A stretch of DNA of 64,000 nt from Thermaerobacter sp. PB12/4term (GTDB lineage: Bacteria > Bacillota > Sulfobacillia > Thermaerobacterales > Thermaerobacteraceae). Below the pieces are notes generated by a model. That model was not told where the DNA came from. It did not search any database and was given only the letters and a program-made list of their open reading frames with translations. The stretch spans positions 1,116,001 to 1,180,000 of the forward strand of contig NZ_CP048407.1 in NCBI RefSeq assembly GCF_003403315.2, in the 5' to 3' direction. Of the stretch, positions 62,291 to 64,000 are shown piece by piece; position 1 is the stretch's first letter, and every line of letters starts with the position of its first letter. The translations under genes were made by a program, and so were the position numbers.

Positions 62291-63886
62291 ATGGCGCCGG
62301 GGCGCTGGCGGTGGACGCTGGCCATGGCGGTGGTACTGCTCTTTGCCCTGGCCTGGTGGGGCGGGGGCCCGGCCCAGCCCGCAGGCCGGCGGCCGCCCGG
62401 GCAGCCTGGCGGCCGCTGGGTGGAGAGCGTCCCTGCTCTGCCCGCCTCCCTCGATCCGGCCCGCGCCCGGTCCGAGGTGGAGGTCCGGGTGGCCTCCCTG
62501 CTCTATGAGGGCCTGGTCCGCCTGGGACCCGACGGGAAGATCCGGCCGGCCCTGGCGCGGCGCTGGGAAGTGCGCGACGGCGGCCGGCGGTACGTCTTCT
62601 GGCTTCGCCCCGGCCTGCGCTTCCACAACGGGAGACCGCTGACGGCGGCGGATGTGGTCTTCAGCCTGACACGGCTGGCCGATCCCAGGCATCCTGCGCC
62701 GCGGGCCTGGGTCCTGGAAGGGGTGGAGGGGGTTTCTGAATACCGGCTGGGGCAGGCTCCCGCCATCCGCGGCATCCGGGCGCTGGGGCCCGATCGGGTG
62801 GAAATCCGCCTCAGCGGGCCCCGGCCGGCCTTTCTCTACCGCCTGGCCACGCCGGGGGCCGCCGTCCTGGATGCCGAGATCGTCCGGGCGTCCGGCCGCG
62901 GTGCCTTCGCACCGGTGGGGGCGGGCCCCTTCCGGCTGGTGGCGCAGGAGGGCCGGGAGCTGCGGCTGGCGGCCTTTCCGGACTACTACAGGGGCCGGCC
63001 GTACCTGGACGAGGTGCGGCTGGTGGCCGGCGGTCCCCGTTCCCAGGTCCTCGGCGCCTTCGCCGCCGGCCGGCTCTCCGCCATCCGGCTGCTGCCCCAC
63101 GAGGTGCGGGAGCTGGCGGCCCGCGGGTGGGCAGGACCCCAGTGGCCGGCAAACCTGCCGGCCACGGTCTGGATCGACGTCAACGGGACCCGGCCGCCCC
63201 TGGACCGGCCCGCTGTGCGGCAAGCCCTGGCTTATGCCACCGACCGCGAGACCCTGATCGCCGGCCTGGCTCCCGGAGGCTACCGCCTGGCCGAAGGCTG
63301 GCTGCCGCCCGGCTGGCCGGGATTCCGGCCCACGCCGGTGCTACCGCCCTACCGGGTTCTGGAGGCCCGGGCCGCCCTGGAGCGGGCCGGCCTGAAGCCC
63401 GGCACCACCCTGCGCTGGCTCCAGCCCGGCGATCCCTTCTGGGCGGCGGTGTCGGGGCGCCTGGACTACTTGCTGGGCCGGGTGGGCCTGGAACTGGATG
63501 TGGCCACCGTGGCCTACGCCGACTTTCCCCTGACCGGAGGCCGGCGGGCACCCTATCACCTGGCACCCCGGACCCTGTGGGCCGAGTATCCCGACCCGGA
63601 GGCCGTCTTCCTGCCCTGGCTGCTCGGGGCGGAGGGCGGGCCGGCCGCGGCGCAGGATCCGGCGGTCCGGCAGGCGCTGGGTGAGCTGCTGACGGCTTCG
63701 GGAGGCCGGCGGGGCGAAGCGGCTGCACGGCTCGACCGCGCCCTGCTGGAGGCGATAGCGGGCCTGCCCCTCTACCACCCCGTGGCGGTCTGGGCGGTGC
63801 AGCCGGGAGTGCGCGGGTTCGTCCCCTCGCCCTTCCCGCAGGGGGCCGATCTCTGGGCCGTCTCCCTGGAAGAACCGGCCCGGTAG
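62291..63886 (+). CDS. Extracellular solute-binding protein, family 5
   Basis: ABC-type peptide/nickel substrate-binding protein fold (SBP_bac_5): LLYEGLVRLGPDGKIRPALA, YVFWLRPGLRFHNGRPLTAADVVFSL, VRQALAYATDRETLI. It has an N-terminal hydrophobic segment (RWTLAMAVVLLFALAWWG) but no lipobox cysteine, so it may be TM-anchored or secreted. 531 residues. ATG 62291 after GGAGGTGGGATCC; GTG 62282 overlaps that site. No permease or ATPase genes are within the window; they could lie downstream. Confidence 0.88.
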   Translation: MAPGRWRWTLAMAVVLLFALAWWGGGPAQPAGRRPPGQPGGRWVESVPALPASLDPARARSEVEVRVASLLYEGLVRLGPDGKIRPALARRWEVRDGGRRYVFWLRPGLRFHNGRPLTAADVVFSLTRLADPRHPAPRAWVLEGVEGVSEYRLGQAPAIRGIRALGPDRVEIRLSGPRPAFLYRLATPGAAVLDAEIVRASGRGAFAPVGAGPFRLVAQEGRELRLAAFPDYYRGRPYLDEVRLVAGGPRSQVLGAFAAGRLSAIRLLPHEVRELAARGWAGPQWPANLPATVWIDVNGTRPPLDRPAVRQALAYATDRETLIAGLAPGGYRLAEGWLPPGWPGFRPTPVLPPYRVLEARAALERAGLKPGTTLRWLQPGDPFWAAVSGRLDYLLGRVGLELDVATVAYADFPLTGGRRAPYHLAPRTLWAEYPDPEAVFLPWLLGAEGGPAAAQDPAVRQALGELLTASGGRRGEAAARLDRALLEAIAGLPLYHPVAVWAVQPGVRGFVPSPFPQGADLWAVSLEEPAR

Positions 63887-64000
63887 CCGGAACGCACGCA
63901 CCGGCGCCGGGGCGCAGGCCGGCCGCGGGGACAAGCCCCATGACACCCGGCCGGAAAGATCCGCCAACCCGGCAAGATCCGCCAGCCCGAGGAGGAATCG
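63887..64000 (+). other. Window end with an 18-bp doublet and a ribosome-binding site
   Basis: AAGATCCGCCAACCCGGC-type sequence occurs twice with an 18-bp period (63956 and 63974). GAGGAGGAA at 63989-63997 is a strong ribosome-binding site whose gene starts beyond the window. Confidence 0.6.

Overview
This window reads as chromosomal DNA from a very GC-rich (I estimate about 74 percent, not computed), endospore-forming Bacillota. The gene order follows the Bacillus/Clostridia core: gmk-rpoZ-coaBC-priA-def-fmt-rsmB-rlmN-prpC-prkC-rsgA-rpe-spoVM-rpmB-yloU-recG, then rsmD-coaD-ylbJ-ylbL-rpmF, then fapR-plsX-fabHDG-acpP-fabF-rnc-smc-ftsY-ylxM-ffh-rpsP-khpA-rimM-trmD-rplS-lepB-rbgA-rnhB-yraN-comM. 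Composition and this order point to a Thermaerobacter/Symbiobacterium-like lineage. That placement is inference; no rRNA gene is present.

Layout. 1-1121: 3' end of a SERCA-type Ca2+ ATPase. 1531-3612: dapF and dapL, the last steps to meso-diaminopimelate by the aminotransferase route. 3662-6801: a DUF402 protein, a YicC-type RNase, RemA, guanylate kinase and RNA polymerase omega. 6803-16115: CoA synthesis, replication restart, an in-frame peptide deformylase/Met-tRNA formyltransferase fusion, a membrane zinc peptidase and two rRNA methyltransferases. 16489-22038: PP2C phosphatase and PASTA kinase, RsgA, Rpe and a 26-residue SpoVM. 22378-27587: Hsp33, L28 (minus strand), Asp23-like protein and RecG. 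27631-33299: two MFS transporters, the germination protease Gpr and a CotF-type coat protein. 33623-38917: RsmD, CoaD, a coiled-coil protein, YlbJ (minus strand), a Lon-type protease without PDZ, DUF177 and L32. 39186-46586: a fatty-acid synthesis operon led by its putative regulator FapR and ending with RNase III. 46934-60341: SpoVS, Smc, the SRP genes, ribosome and tRNA maturation genes, signal peptidase, RbgA, RNase HII and YraN. 60499-63886: a ComM/YifB ATPase (minus strand) and an extracellular solute-binding protein.

Most plus-strand genes are packed with 4-bp ATGA/GTGA overlaps, so translational coupling is likely throughout. Sporulation genes (remA, spoVM, gpr, cotF-like, ylbJ, spoVS) are interspersed among housekeeping genes.

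The most notable features are: the single-chain Def-Fmt fusion; three perfect 16-17 bp inverted repeats within 242 bp inside the prkC linker-coding region; Gly/Pro/Ala-rich disordered insertions at loop positions in many conserved enzymes (PriA, RecG, Fmt, RbgA, DUF402); a rimM frame with no usable ATG/GTG/TTG start; a 45-bp perfect tandem repeat in rsmB; and a few strong AT-rich promoters and terminators that stand out clearly against the GC background. No tRNA, rRNA, CRISPR array, insertion sequence or prophage was seen.
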